DNA of 64,000 nt from CAXWPM01 sp965206125 (lineage in GTDB: Bacteria > Acidobacteriota > Terriglobia > 20CM-2-55-15): positions 1,116,001 through 1,180,000 of the forward strand of contig CBDBIN010000046.1 of assembly GCA_965206125.1 (NCBI GenBank), read 5' to 3'. Made by a program: the position numbers and the translations under genes. Position 1 is the stretch's first letter, and every line of letters starts with the position of its first letter. Positions 26,693 to 35,226 of this stretch are shown one piece after another. The notes beneath the pieces were generated by a model, which saw only the letters and a program-made list of their open reading frames with translations, made no database searches and was not told the DNA's origin.

Positions 26693-28261
26693 TTGAATAT
26701 CCTTCTATACAGTCCGGATAACGGCGTTACACGCAACTTCATGCCGCACCTGTGGATGTTCCTCCTCAAGTCCCTGACTCCGCCCGAACATACAGTCTTT
26801 CTCATCGACGGCAATGCGCAGCCGATGAGCGAGTCGGATCTTCAAGATTTCGTCCGGACGAACAAAGTTGAACTGGTAGGTATCGGCGCGATGACCCGGA
26901 TGGCGGCCCGCGCTTACCGGGCAGCCGACGCGATGCGTAGCGCTGGGGCCAAGGTCGTGTTCGGAGGACCCCACGTCACGGAAGTCCCGGACGAGCCGCT
27001 CGGATACACGGACGAGCCGAAGCACGCCGACGCCGTGGCCCTGGGAGAGGCGGATGCGACATGGCCGCGGATCGTGGCCGATGCGGCGCGCGGAGAACTA
27101 CAGGAACGATACGAACCCGTAGACGCTTCCGGAAAGGAAATCAAACCCGATCTCACCGACTATCCCATGATCCCCTGGGAAGATATCGATCTGGAACAGT
27201 TCAACCTGATCGCCCACCTTCCCAGGCCGGCACGGTACGTCCTGAACAAGTTTGGAATGACCTGGAAGAGCCTGCACGTGGTCCCGCTCGAATCCGGCAG
27301 GGGATGTCCCTACGGGTGCGATTTCTGTACGGTGACCGGCTTCTTCGGCGATTCGATCCGGTTCCGGACCGACGAGAGTGTCATCGACGAAATTCTTCGG
27401 CTCAAGGCGCGGGCTCGGCGCGAGGTCGGCAAAATAGCTGTCTTCTTCATCGACGACAACTTCGCAATCAACGTAAAACGAACCAAGTCTCTGCTCCGCG
27501 AGATGATCGCCAGAGACGCAATCGTTCCCTGGGTTGGGCAGATTAGCGCCAACCTCCTCAAGGACGACGAACTGCTGGATCTTATCGAGGCAAGCGGTGG
27601 CAAGTGGGTCTTCATCGGGATGGAGTCGATCGACACGAAGAACCTGGCCGGCGTGAACAAGAGCTTCAGCAAACCCAGTGACTACAAGGAGGTCCTCGAT
27701 CGCCTTGCGAGCCGTGGGGTCTACGCCATCACGTCGTTTATCTTTGGAATGGACGGCGACAGTACCGGCGTGGCGGACCGGACGGTCTCCCAGATCGAAA
27801 GCTGGGCTCCTGGCCTGCCCGTCTACGGCCTGCTTACCCCCTACCCTGCGACGCCGCTCTACGATCGACTGGCCGAGGAAGGTCGCCTGACCCGCCCGCG
27901 GCATTGGCTGGATTTTCGCCCATTCCGCATGGCTTTCACGCCCAAGGGAATCTCGGTCGCTCAGGCCGAGAAAGAAGTGCGCCGGGCTTGGAAACGTTCG
28001 TATTCTGCCCGGGAAATAGCCTCTTCGCTGCGGAAGATCCGGAACAGGCCATTCTACGAGCGCGCTACGATGTTCTGCTCAAAACTGGCGTTCAGGGGAA
28101 TCTACTTCCCGCAGATGAAGACCAGGGACTGGGTCATGCTGGTCATCAGCAATTCCTGGACGATCTTAGGCCTGATCTGGGAGGGACTCCTGCTTCAGTT
28201 CCGTCCCCGGCGCGAAGTGCGCGTAGCGGAGGCCACCTCCGGCCGATCGACAGACCGGTAG
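26693..28261 (+). CDS. B12-binding-type radical SAM protein
   Basis: 522 residues from TTG at 26693 with AGGAGG six bases upstream. The N-terminal Rossmann-like domain (about 1-135) resembles cobalamin-binding domains but lacks an evident DxHxxG. The radical SAM core has Cys205-x3-Cys209-x2-Cys212 (RGCPYGCDFC), then FIDDNFAIN, WVGQISANLL and FIGMESID typical of this subclass. The C-terminal region (about 440-510) has a hydrophobic helix (VMLVISNSWTILGLIWEGLLLQF). Such enzymes methylate or rearrange lipids, hopanoids or natural products. No biosynthetic partner is adjacent, so the substrate is unknown. Confidence 0.88.
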   Translation: MNILLYSPDNGVTRNFMPHLWMFLLKSLTPPEHTVFLIDGNAQPMSESDLQDFVRTNKVELVGIGAMTRMAARAYRAADAMRSAGAKVVFGGPHVTEVPDEPLGYTDEPKHADAVALGEADATWPRIVADAARGELQERYEPVDASGKEIKPDLTDYPMIPWEDIDLEQFNLIAHLPRPARYVLNKFGMTWKSLHVVPLESGRGCPYGCDFCTVTGFFGDSIRFRTDESVIDEILRLKARARREVGKIAVFFIDDNFAINVKRTKSLLREMIARDAIVPWVGQISANLLKDDELLDLIEASGGKWVFIGMESIDTKNLAGVNKSFSKPSDYKEVLDRLASRGVYAITSFIFGMDGDSTGVADRTVSQIESWAPGLPVYGLLTPYPATPLYDRLAEEGRLTRPRHWLDFRPFRMAFTPKGISVAQAEKEVRRAWKRSYSAREIASSLRKIRNRPFYERATMFCSKLAFRGIYFPQMKTRDWVMLVISNSWTILGLIWEGLLLQFRPRREVRVAEATSGRSTDR

Positions 28262-28670
28262 CGGAGCCCCTACCGGACGGGTTCTCCGTCCTCCTTTGCA
28301 ACGCTGCCCGGACTCCTAGCCTGCATTTCTCACCAGTGGTCTGCTGCAGCGCCGGATACATCCTCCACTACCGCGTTGCGCTTGGTCTGGCTCCTCAACG
28401 TACAGTCAAGCACGCCTCGGTCGCCCTCCCGGCGCGCGCCTTGTCCTGGCGGCGTCCGCGTCCTACCGGGCCATGAGGTGGCCCGACGGGCTTCGCGACG
28501 ACAACCGGTGAGAAAAGCGGGCTCGCCATGAGCCTGTGATGAAAGTCGCCCTAAAACTGTAGCGGCGGTCTATGACCGCCGACAAACACAAGCCGATACT
28601 CCGGCGCTCATAGAGCGCCGCTACAGAAGACCGACACGCCGCATCCAAACCTGACTTCCACAAGCGACTC
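28262..28670. other. Gene-free region with repeats
   Basis: About 409 bases without a credible gene. It holds TTTCTCACC-type sequence near 28327 and its inverted relative CAACCGGTGAGAAAAGC at 28502-28518, which recurs at 59290-59306. It also holds the CTGTAG-type palindrome at 28557-28626. The region is probably repeat debris between the radical SAM gene and a convergent cytochrome gene. Confidence 0.6.
28557..28626. repeat. Composite CTGTAG palindrome
   Basis: CTGTAGCGGCG (28557-28567) pairs exactly with CGCCGCTACAG (28616-28626). Each arm also holds a small internal palindrome around TCTATGA or TCATAGA. It is related in design to the palindrome at 22214-22244. Confidence 0.7.
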
Positions 28671-29474
28671 CTATTCGCACTCCTGGCCCAAGGACACGAG
28701 CGCTCGGACATCAATTCGCAGGAGTGGAGGCTGGCGGATCAGGACACCTCGGGCCAGCATCCTCGTGCCCTCGTGGGCGAACGGCGAGAAATCGCGACCG
28801 ACATATCCGAGGTTCTCGAGGTCGAATGCGTATGGCCCGAATGGCTCCAGCGCCGCCGCGGAAGTATCTTGCTCGGTGGGAGCCGTCATCTCCCGGATAC
28901 GAACGGGCTCGACCGCGGAGCTCAGTTGCCAGAGACCGGGCTCGAACTGCGTCAGGCATCCGACGATCTGGACGAACGAAAAGCCGGGCAGGGGCCGAGG
29001 GCCGTCCCTGGCTTCAATGCGCACGCGAGGGAGGTCCGAGGTGATCAACTCACGGGTTCCGGGAGGGAAGCCGTTGACCTGCATCATATGGGCGATGATG
29101 TCCAGATACTCCCCCGCGGGCAGCGGTGTCACCCTCACGCCGGGTTCGTTGCGCGGCGGCATCCCTCTCCGCAGGTAGTCATACAGGCTCAGCAGTCGGT
29201 CTTCGCGCCACCGCTCCATGAACTCGGGCCCCGCTATCGAAAACCGTGGGGAGAAGTCTCCGAGGAGGCTGTTATCCTCGACTCCCATAAGGTCGGGGGC
29301 GTGGCACCGGTCGCAACTGCGCTCGTAGGCGGCGCGGCCGCGTTCCGCTTGCGCCCTCGAGTAGACCCCACTCCAAACCGTGACCCGGCCGGACTGTGCG
29401 TCCACCGGGCTGGGTGCAATGGCCAGGACCAGAATCAGCGCCGCGGTAGGCAGGATTGCAAATCGAGTGTCCAT
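28671..29474 (-). CDS. Secreted c-type cytochrome domain protein
   Basis: 267 residues from ATG 29474. A signal peptide (TAALILVLAIAPSPVDAQ) is followed by a haem site CDRCH (Cys54, Cys57, His58) and a candidate distal Met in RRGMPPRN, the layout of small class I cytochromes. The C-terminal 130 residues form an extra beta-rich domain (VQIVGCLTQFEPGLWQLSSAVEPVRI) found with acidobacterial cytochromes. It is likely periplasmic electron transfer linked to a dehydrogenase not seen here. A second, shorter cytochrome is at 34013-34411. Confidence 0.85.
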   Translation of the reverse strand: MDTRFAILPTAALILVLAIAPSPVDAQSGRVTVWSGVYSRAQAERGRAAYERSCDRCHAPDLMGVEDNSLLGDFSPRFSIAGPEFMERWREDRLLSLYDYLRRGMPPRNEPGVRVTPLPAGEYLDIIAHMMQVNGFPPGTRELITSDLPRVRIEARDGPRPLPGFSFVQIVGCLTQFEPGLWQLSSAVEPVRIREMTAPTEQDTSAAALEPFGPYAFDLENLGYVGRDFSPFAHEGTRMLARGVLIRQPPLLRIDVRALVSLGQECE

Positions 29475-29572
29475 GCGGTCTATTTTATTATGGGTCAAAC
29501 ACGGTCATAGGTATCAAATGACAAAAAACCAGCGGTCACTGCCCTGCCCCCTGGGTTTCGACTCCCACCAGT

Positions 29573-30157
29573 TCACGCCCCCATTTGCCAGAGTCGTATC
29601 GATTCGATCGGGTACACCAGCATCAGGATGTTCAGCAGGAGACCATCCCGGATCCATAGAACCAGGACCACTTCGGTAGCGGCAAACAGCAGGACGGAGC
29701 GCCGAACGCCCAGGCGAACCGCCACAAGGAACCCCACGGCGCAGAAGACGACGTCCCCTAACGAATTTAGAATCGTATCGCCTTCGTAGCCGAGTGCCAT
29801 CGTCCCCTCCCGGTAGCGGTCGATGATGAACCTCGAATTCTCGGCGATCTCCCAGATCGCTTCGGCAACGACTGCGACGCCGAACCGGAACTCCACGGCG
29901 ATCCCCGGCCCGAGTGCGACCACGATCCAAGACAGCGCCAAGCCATGAAGCAAGTGGGTCAGACTGTAGGGGTCGAACAGATGTTGGGAATTGTGTGAAC
30001 TCCAAATGTCCCCTGCCCACAGGTACACGTCGCCGCAGGAGCATATCCAAAAGCGACCTTCCCACCGCAGGATGAGCGCGGTCAACAAGAGGACCACGCC
30101 GAGCCCGACGCCAACCAGAACCCGACGGTCGGTGAGAAATGAATGGTCGGTGGACAT
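29573..30157 (-). CDS. DUF2585 (UPF0314) membrane protein
   Basis: 194 residues with about six helices. The diagnostic segment GRFWICSCGDVYLWAGDIWSSHNSQHLFDPYSLTHLLHG corresponds to UPF0314 proteins, as do IWEIAENSRFIIDRYREGTMALGYEGDTILNSLGD. The function of the family is unknown. It lies 12 bases after the DinB gene, so the two are probably co-transcribed. Confidence 0.88.
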   Translation of the reverse strand: MSTDHSFLTDRRVLVGVGLGVVLLLTALILRWEGRFWICSCGDVYLWAGDIWSSHNSQHLFDPYSLTHLLHGLALSWIVVALGPGIAVEFRFGVAVVAEAIWEIAENSRFIIDRYREGTMALGYEGDTILNSLGDVVFCAVGFLVAVRLGVRRSVLLFAATEVVLVLWIRDGLLLNILMLVYPIESIRLWQMGA

Positions 30158-30169
30158 CGCCTCAGCCGG

Positions 30170-30682
30170 TTACAGGTAGCGTTCTTTGATGACGTTCACA
30201 TGGTGATCGGCATGACCGAAGAGGATGTGGAGCTTGGCCCGCACTGTAAACTCGCAATCGGAAGCGACGCCACGCCGGTCGAATACCGCCGGTGAAAACT
30301 CCCGGAACAACGCCAGGTTCGCCTGTCTCAAGTGCGAAAACTCCGCGGTCAGGCTCGCCAGGTCGAGTTGCTCGGCTTCGACTCCTGACATGAACTCTTC
30401 CTGGTCCATCCCCGGCAGCGGTCCGGGGTTCCCCCGGGCAAACCACAACGTCCGTTCGGAGAAGATTCGCTCGACATCAACGACGTGCCGGACGACCTGA
30501 TTGATGGTCCACTTTCCCGGGGCGTACCGGTACGAGGGTTTATCGCCAGGCAATCCGGCCAGGAAACCGCAGATGTCCCCCAGTTGCCGTTCCAACCCAT
30601 CGAGTATGTTCCCGTCGGGAACTCGTTCGGTGTAGGTCGAATAGAACGGCGCGTACTCGTCTGTCGTCGGTCGTCGATTCAT
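30170..30682 (-). CDS. DinB family protein
   Basis: 170 residues, ATG at 30682 with AGAGGA upstream. Four-helix DinB/YfiT fold: WTINQVVRHVVDVERIFSERTLWFARG supplies the first metal-binding His and GHADHHVNVI near the C-terminus supplies the other two. Relatives include metal-dependent thiol-S-transferases (bacillithiol or mycothiol dependent) and hydrolases. The specific role is unknown. It is the first gene of a pair with DUF2585 and divergent from the creatininase gene. Confidence 0.87.
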   Translation of the reverse strand: MNRRPTTDEYAPFYSTYTERVPDGNILDGLERQLGDICGFLAGLPGDKPSYRYAPGKWTINQVVRHVVDVERIFSERTLWFARGNPGPLPGMDQEEFMSGVEAEQLDLASLTAEFSHLRQANLALFREFSPAVFDRRGVASDCEFTVRAKLHILFGHADHHVNVIKERYL

Positions 30683-30800
30683 ATCTTCCTCTGTCCCGAC
30701 TGAAGGAATCGGGGCGAATAACTCCCGGTCGCTAACGCTCGTTGTACGGTGAATAGTACAATACGGTTTCTCAATCTCAAGAACAGCGAGGAGGATCGCT

Positions 30801-31661
30801 ATGAGACGGATTGTTTCGATAGCCATCATGATGACGCTTGTGGCCGCGGTTTCCGTCCCGGCCGGTGCGCAGGGACAGACCCCGCGAGTCGACGTTCGGA
30901 CCATGGAAAACCCGATCGATCTCTACGACAGCGTCTGGATCGAGGAACTGACGATGATCGAGGTTCGGGACCTGATCGCGGGAGGCAAGACCCGGGCACT
31001 CATCCTGACGGGCGGTATTGAGCAGAACGGTCCCTACCTGGCGACGGGTAAGCACAACTACGTACTCCAGGCGATGGGCGAGTCGATCGCGCGCCAGATG
31101 GGTGAAACGCTCATCGCCCCCATCGTCACGCTCGAACCCGGCAACCCGGAACGGGAGGGCATCTCACCCGGTACGGTCTACCTCTCGAGGGAAACGTACA
31201 AAGCGGTCCTCAAGGACATGGCAACCAGCCTCAAGAACCAGGGTTTCACCGACGTCTTCATCATGGGCGACAGCGGCGGGAACCAGACACCGATGCGCGA
31301 AGTCACCGAAGAACTGACCGCCGCATGGGCCGGGCAGACGGCCAAGGTCTACTTCATTCCGGAGTACTACAACTACGGCGACGTCCAGACCTTTCTGGAG
31401 GAAGAACTGGGGATCCATGAAGTGTCGGAGGGCCTGCACGACGACTACTACATCTCGTCCATCATGATGAACGCCGACGTGAACTCGGTCCGCACGAACG
31501 AACGAATCAAGGCGGGAAAGTTCACGATCAACGGGGTCAGCCTGGCGCCGGTCGATAAGACCCTGGCCAACGGCCGACGGATCATCCAGTTCCGGACTGA
31601 CGCGACCACGGCGGCCATGTGGAGGGCGATGTCCGAGGCCCGCTCCTCAAACCAGCAGTAG
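30801..31661 (+). CDS. Secreted creatininase family amidohydrolase
   Basis: 286 residues. A signal peptide (VSIAIMMTLVAAVSVPAGAQG) is followed by WIEELTMIEVRDLIAGGK, GGIEQNGPYLATGKHNYV (metal-binding residues Glu, His), GISPGTVYLS, and FIMGDSGGNQ. These match creatininase/MftE-like metal-dependent amidohydrolases, although the usual DxH is replaced by TGKHNY, a variant seen in secreted members. It cleaves amides or ring structures; the substrate is unknown. Confidence 0.87.
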   Translation: MRRIVSIAIMMTLVAAVSVPAGAQGQTPRVDVRTMENPIDLYDSVWIEELTMIEVRDLIAGGKTRALILTGGIEQNGPYLATGKHNYVLQAMGESIARQMGETLIAPIVTLEPGNPEREGISPGTVYLSRETYKAVLKDMATSLKNQGFTDVFIMGDSGGNQTPMREVTEELTAAWAGQTAKVYFIPEYYNYGDVQTFLEEELGIHEVSEGLHDDYYISSIMMNADVNSVRTNERIKAGKFTINGVSLAPVDKTLANGRRIIQFRTDATTAAMWRAMSEARSSNQQ

Positions 31662-31733
31662 CCCGACGAGTAGCGACGCCGGCGCGGGAGGTCCATATCC
31701 CGCGTCGGCTTCGATCCCAGCGGTCCGCAAGAG

Positions 31734-32121
31734 ATGCCCCGCCCTTTCGAATCTCAGATCACTTTCCTGGCGACGCTGGATCTCCCCGCGACTGCCGAGT
31801 TCTACGAACGGGCTCTCGGCCTGGCTGTGGCTCTCGACCAGGGCTCGTGCCGAATATATAGAACCGGAGGCGGTGGCTTCATCGGATTCTGTATCGGGAA
31901 GGGCCCGGCCCGAGGGAATCATCATCACCTTGGTAACCGAAGACGTGGACGGATGGTATGAGGCCTTGAAAGAGAAGGGCGTAACGTTCGACCAGCCGCC
32001 GACTTCGAATCCGGAGTACCAGATCTACCACTGCTTTCTGCGCGATCCCAACGGGTACATCGTGGAGATACAAAGGTTCGACGATCCGCGGTGGCAGCCG
32101 GCGGGCGGGCTACAGGGGTAG
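31734..32121 (+). pseudogene. VOC (glyoxalase-like) protein with a frameshift
   Basis: From ATG 31734 the first frame reads a VOC N-terminal half (FLATLDLPATAEFYERALGL, up to GGGGFIGFCIG). Near 31903-31912, in the run GGGCCCGGCCC, the coding shifts forward by one base. The second frame continues PEGIIITLVTEDVDGWYEALKEKG and FLRDPNGYIVEIQRF to the stop at 32121. Joined, the product would be about 128 residues, the usual size of one VOC domain. Either a recent mutation or a one-base sequencing error in the G/C run. Confidence 0.7.
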
Positions 32122-32125
32122 CGGC

Positions 32126-32494
32126 CTAAAGTCCGAAACGGACACGCAGTATGTCCCGCCGGGACAGGACCCCGACGACCTTCTTGCCGTCCAGTACCGG
32201 AAGACGCCGCCAGTTGTGTTCGAGCAGCAGGTCGCGCGCCTGGTCCAGGGGAGTATCGAGTGTGACCGCTACCGGATCCGGCGTCATCACCACTGAAATC
32301 GGTACGTGCTCACCGACGTGATCGACCGCCAACAGCAGGTCGAACTCCGTGACGACACCGACCAGGCTCGAATCCTCCGACACAACCGGCGCTCCGCTGA
32401 TTCCCTTCTCGATAAGCAGCTTCAGCGCACTCAGCGCGGAGCTGCCCTGGGGAACCGTCACAGCTGGTGACATCATCGCGTCTTGGACCGTCAT
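32126..32494 (-). CDS. Tandem CBS-domain protein
   Basis: 122 residues consisting of two CBS motifs: VQDAMMSPAVTVPQGSSALS with GAPVVSEDSSLVGVVTEFDL, then VMTPDPVAVTLDTPLDQA with RRLPVLDGKKVVGVLSRRDIL. CBS pairs bind adenine nucleotides and regulate partners. Its ATG overlaps the TGA of the DUF342 gene by four bases (32491-32494), so the two are translationally coupled and probably work together. Confidence 0.93.
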   Translation of the reverse strand: MTVQDAMMSPAVTVPQGSSALSALKLLIEKGISGAPVVSEDSSLVGVVTEFDLLLAVDHVGEHVPISVVMTPDPVAVTLDTPLDQARDLLLEHNWRRLPVLDGKKVVGVLSRRDILRVRFGL

Positions 32495-33852
32495 TCTTCT
32501 CCCCCGGTTGTCCCTGTGGCATCGAACAGCCCGACGATGCCGGATTCGGTATCGTAGCGGAATGTCGCGCGACGGACCGGCTCCTCGATTTTCATTTCGC
32601 TCCTACCGATACGGATGAGCACTCCCGGATGCACATCCTTGTGCACTTTGATACGACAATCCAGGAGATTCCCGTCTTCCCGCTCCAGATCCTCGAGCTC
32701 TGCCGAGGTCTCTTCGTGTTTCGCAGCCTGGCGGTCTAACAACGGCTCGAGGCGGCCTTTCCCTTCTTCGTCGGCGAAATCCTTGATCCTTTCGAGCTTG
32801 CGCCTCAATCCTTCGGAACTCTGCATCTTGGCCGCGAGCTTCGCCGCACGGAGATCCCTGAGCGGATCGACTCCGGCAGCCAGTACCGTGAGCGTTCCCT
32901 TGACGTGCCCGGCGCTGCCGATTTCGATTTCGCGGTGCGCTGAAAGGCTTCCGCCGATCACACGCCCGGTAGCGGGCATCGTGATGCTGCCCCCGGAGAC
33001 GACAGTGCCGTGTACGGCCTCCTTCAGGATCTTGACGCTGGTCTCGCTCTGGAGGTAGGCGGCACTGACATAGCCGACCGTCAGCGCCTCCTCGGCGGAA
33101 ACCCGCCCCCCGCGAATGACCCCCTGGCGGACGACGACCGTGTGCCCGCTCCCAACCTCGGCTCCATCCACGACTCCGCCAACGGTCACTTCGCCGCCGG
33201 CGCGGATGTGGAAACCGGGCAACACGTCCCCCTCGACACGGACGGAACCCTCGCATTCGACGCTCCCCATCTCGTAACCAAGGTCCCCGGGAATCCGTAT
33301 GGAATCGCTAACCTCGATGCGATCGCCCGAACATCGCAGATCGCCGGCGCGAGTGGCACGCAGCTCCGTGCCGCCAGCGGTCAACGTCGTTCCCTGTCCC
33401 GCCGTGATGCTGGCCTTCTTGCCCGGCTCTGGTTTCAACTCTTCGCCACAGACATCCTTACCTGGAGTCCCCTCCCCGGGCAGGACGATTTCCGCGATGA
33501 GCTGCTCCTGCTCGATCGACGTGAACGCCCCGCGCTCGTGAAAGTCGACGATGCCGGACTGGTTCTCGACTCCGACCGAGGACCGGTGAGACTCCATCAG
33601 CATCCGGACGCTGCCGTCCGCTCCGTTCGCCGGAGGGGTGCCCCGAGCCACGCGATGCTGAATTCGGCCCCCTTCGGGCACCTGGTCGATCGCTTCGACG
33701 AGCTTGCCGCAAGCGTCCTCATCGATACCGTGGCACACGCCGGCTTCGTCGAGGGCGCGTTTGATCGCGTCAACGGTCAGCGGTTCGGATCCGCGACGGA
33801 CGTCGACCAGTGCTTCCATCTTGCCCGGGCTGATTTCGACATGTATCGACAT
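32491..33852 (-). CDS. DUF342 (FapA-type) protein
   Basis: 453 residues. The N-terminal part (about 1-150) has an alpha/beta layout with KDVCGEEL. The central region (about 170-330) is a right-handed beta-helix with repeated G-x-V/I strands (VEGDVLPGFHIRAGGEVTVGGVVDGAEVGSG in short steps). A coiled coil (about 345-400, AKLAAKMQSSEGLRRKLERIK) and a short strand domain end it. DUF342 proteins are polymer-forming-like regulators known mainly by family name. It is coupled to the CBS gene, suggesting nucleotide-responsive control. Confidence 0.88.
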   Translation of the reverse strand: MSIHVEISPGKMEALVDVRRGSEPLTVDAIKRALDEAGVCHGIDEDACGKLVEAIDQVPEGGRIQHRVARGTPPANGADGSVRMLMESHRSSVGVENQSGIVDFHERGAFTSIEQEQLIAEIVLPGEGTPGKDVCGEELKPEPGKKASITAGQGTTLTAGGTELRATRAGDLRCSGDRIEVSDSIRIPGDLGYEMGSVECEGSVRVEGDVLPGFHIRAGGEVTVGGVVDGAEVGSGHTVVVRQGVIRGGRVSAEEALTVGYVSAAYLQSETSVKILKEAVHGTVVSGGSITMPATGRVIGGSLSAHREIEIGSAGHVKGTLTVLAAGVDPLRDLRAAKLAAKMQSSEGLRRKLERIKDFADEEGKGRLEPLLDRQAAKHEETSAELEDLEREDGNLLDCRIKVHKDVHPGVLIRIGRSEMKIEEPVRRATFRYDTESGIVGLFDATGTTGGEE

Positions 33853-34012
33853 GGTGCCTATCCATCAGGATTCGCGTCTAACGGCCCGTGGCACGAGTCT
33901 GCCGCGGGCTGCCATAGGAGAGGCGAAAACGAAGAAGGAGTTCCCGACTTGGCGGGTTGGGAAGGAGGGGCACGCCCCCATCCGGCTTGAAGAGACCCTC
34001 AATCCGCGAGTG

Positions 34013-34411
34013 CTATCGCTTCCCCCGCTCGATAAGGATGTCCAGGTTCCTCGAGTTGAGCTCCCGTCTTCCTCGGGGCATGTAGTTCAGGTCGAGGATA
34101 TAGGCCAGAACGTCGGTGTATCGTCGGGCACTCAAGCTGCCCGGATTTCCTTCGGGCATCGTCCCCCGGATCAGATCGTAGAGCTCTTTGAGGGTCGCGC
34201 CTTCCCACAAAGCGATGAATGCGCCTTGAAAATACTGTGCCGTGTGACATTCCGAGCAGACGGATTGGGCGACCTTGGCCCCGCGGTTGGCCTGCGCTTC
34301 AGTAAAGACTCCATCTTGAGTCGACCCGCTCGGCTGCTGCGCCAACGTGCCGACCGCGGCAATCATCATGAGTAGGAAAACACCCAACCCGGTCCTGATA
34401 CATCCGGCCAT
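34013..34411 (-). CDS. Small secreted c-type cytochrome
   Basis: 132 residues from ATG 34411. A hydrophobic signal (TGLGVFLLMMIAAVGTLAQQ) precedes haem motif CSECH (Cys52, Cys55, His56), and LIRGTMPEGNPGSLSARRYTDVLAYILDLN holds the likely Met ligand and the C-terminal helix. It matches the N-terminal part of the cytochrome at 28671. The sequence upstream to 34531 in frame is not needed. No oxidoreductase gene is adjacent. Confidence 0.85.
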   Translation of the reverse strand: MAGCIRTGLGVFLLMMIAAVGTLAQQPSGSTQDGVFTEAQANRGAKVAQSVCSECHTAQYFQGAFIALWEGATLKELYDLIRGTMPEGNPGSLSARRYTDVLAYILDLNYMPRGRRELNSRNLDILIERGKR

Positions 34412-34500
34412 AAGAATCCACGTCCTTTCGTTCTGTTGTCTTCGGAGAGGAACTCTCCAAGCAAGGAGTTTAGAACAGCTCCGACCACCGTTCCAAGTCC

Positions 34501-35226
34501 TTATGCCCCTCGAAAGCTGCTTCCTTCCCACAGTCGGATGCCGCCCACAAGACCCGCGTCGTTAGATACCTTCCGAACATTGGCAGGCAAGTCTGTCACG
34601 ATCTTGCTCGCGTTTCCGCCCCCGATGAAGAGCATGCGGTAGCTGAACGTCGCCTCCAGACGGGCGACCACCTCGAATAGGCGTCGATTCCACTCCTCCT
34701 TGCCGACGAGCCCCAGGGCTCGCTTGCCGATCCTATCGGCGTAAGTCTCGTTCCCTTTGAAGAGATGTTGTCCGAGCTCGAGATTCGGAAGCAGCATGCC
34801 TTCCACGAAGAGAGCGGATCCCATCCCGGTGCCCAACGTGATCACAAGTTCGACACCCCGGCCTTCGACCACAGCCAGACCCTGCACATCGGCATCATTC
34901 GCAACGCGGACGGGGCGGCTGGTGATCCGCTCGAGGGCTTCCTCCAAGTTGAAGCCTTGCCATGCCGAACCGAGGTTCTTTGCCGTGCGGACGGTACTCC
35001 CGGCAATCACTCCGGGGAAGCCCACCGACACGCGGTCGAAGGAACCCATCTCAGCAATCATCTCCGTTAGGACTTGAAGCACGGACTCGGGATTGGCGTC
35101 CGACGGCGTAGGACGTACGACCTTTTCGCTCAAGGCACGGCCGTCGGCGCCCATGACCAGCGCTTTCAGACCCGTGCCCCCGATGTCGATGGCGAGGGTC
35201 CGTGTTGGATGGGCAAGTTCAGTCAC
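34501..35226 (-). CDS. ppgK: Polyphosphate-glucokinase-like ROK family kinase
   Basis: 241 residues from GTG 35226, overlapping the TGA of the TauE gene by four bases. LAIDIGGTGLKALVMG (phosphate-binding), SVGFPGVIAGSTVRTAKNLG, NDADVQGLAVVEG (catalytic Asp), LGTGMGSALFVEG and LPNLELGQHLFKG follow the order of polyphosphate glucokinases. The ROK zinc motif CxCGxxGC is absent, as in that subgroup. It would phosphorylate glucose from polyphosphate or ATP. Downstream of gnd and pgi homologues in the same direction, which fits glucose 6-phosphate feeding. Confidence 0.85.
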   Translation of the reverse strand: MTELAHPTRTLAIDIGGTGLKALVMGADGRALSEKVVRPTPSDANPESVLQVLTEMIAEMGSFDRVSVGFPGVIAGSTVRTAKNLGSAWQGFNLEEALERITSRPVRVANDADVQGLAVVEGRGVELVITLGTGMGSALFVEGMLLPNLELGQHLFKGNETYADRIGKRALGLVGKEEWNRRLFEVVARLEATFSYRMLFIGGGNASKIVTDLPANVRKVSNDAGLVGGIRLWEGSSFRGA

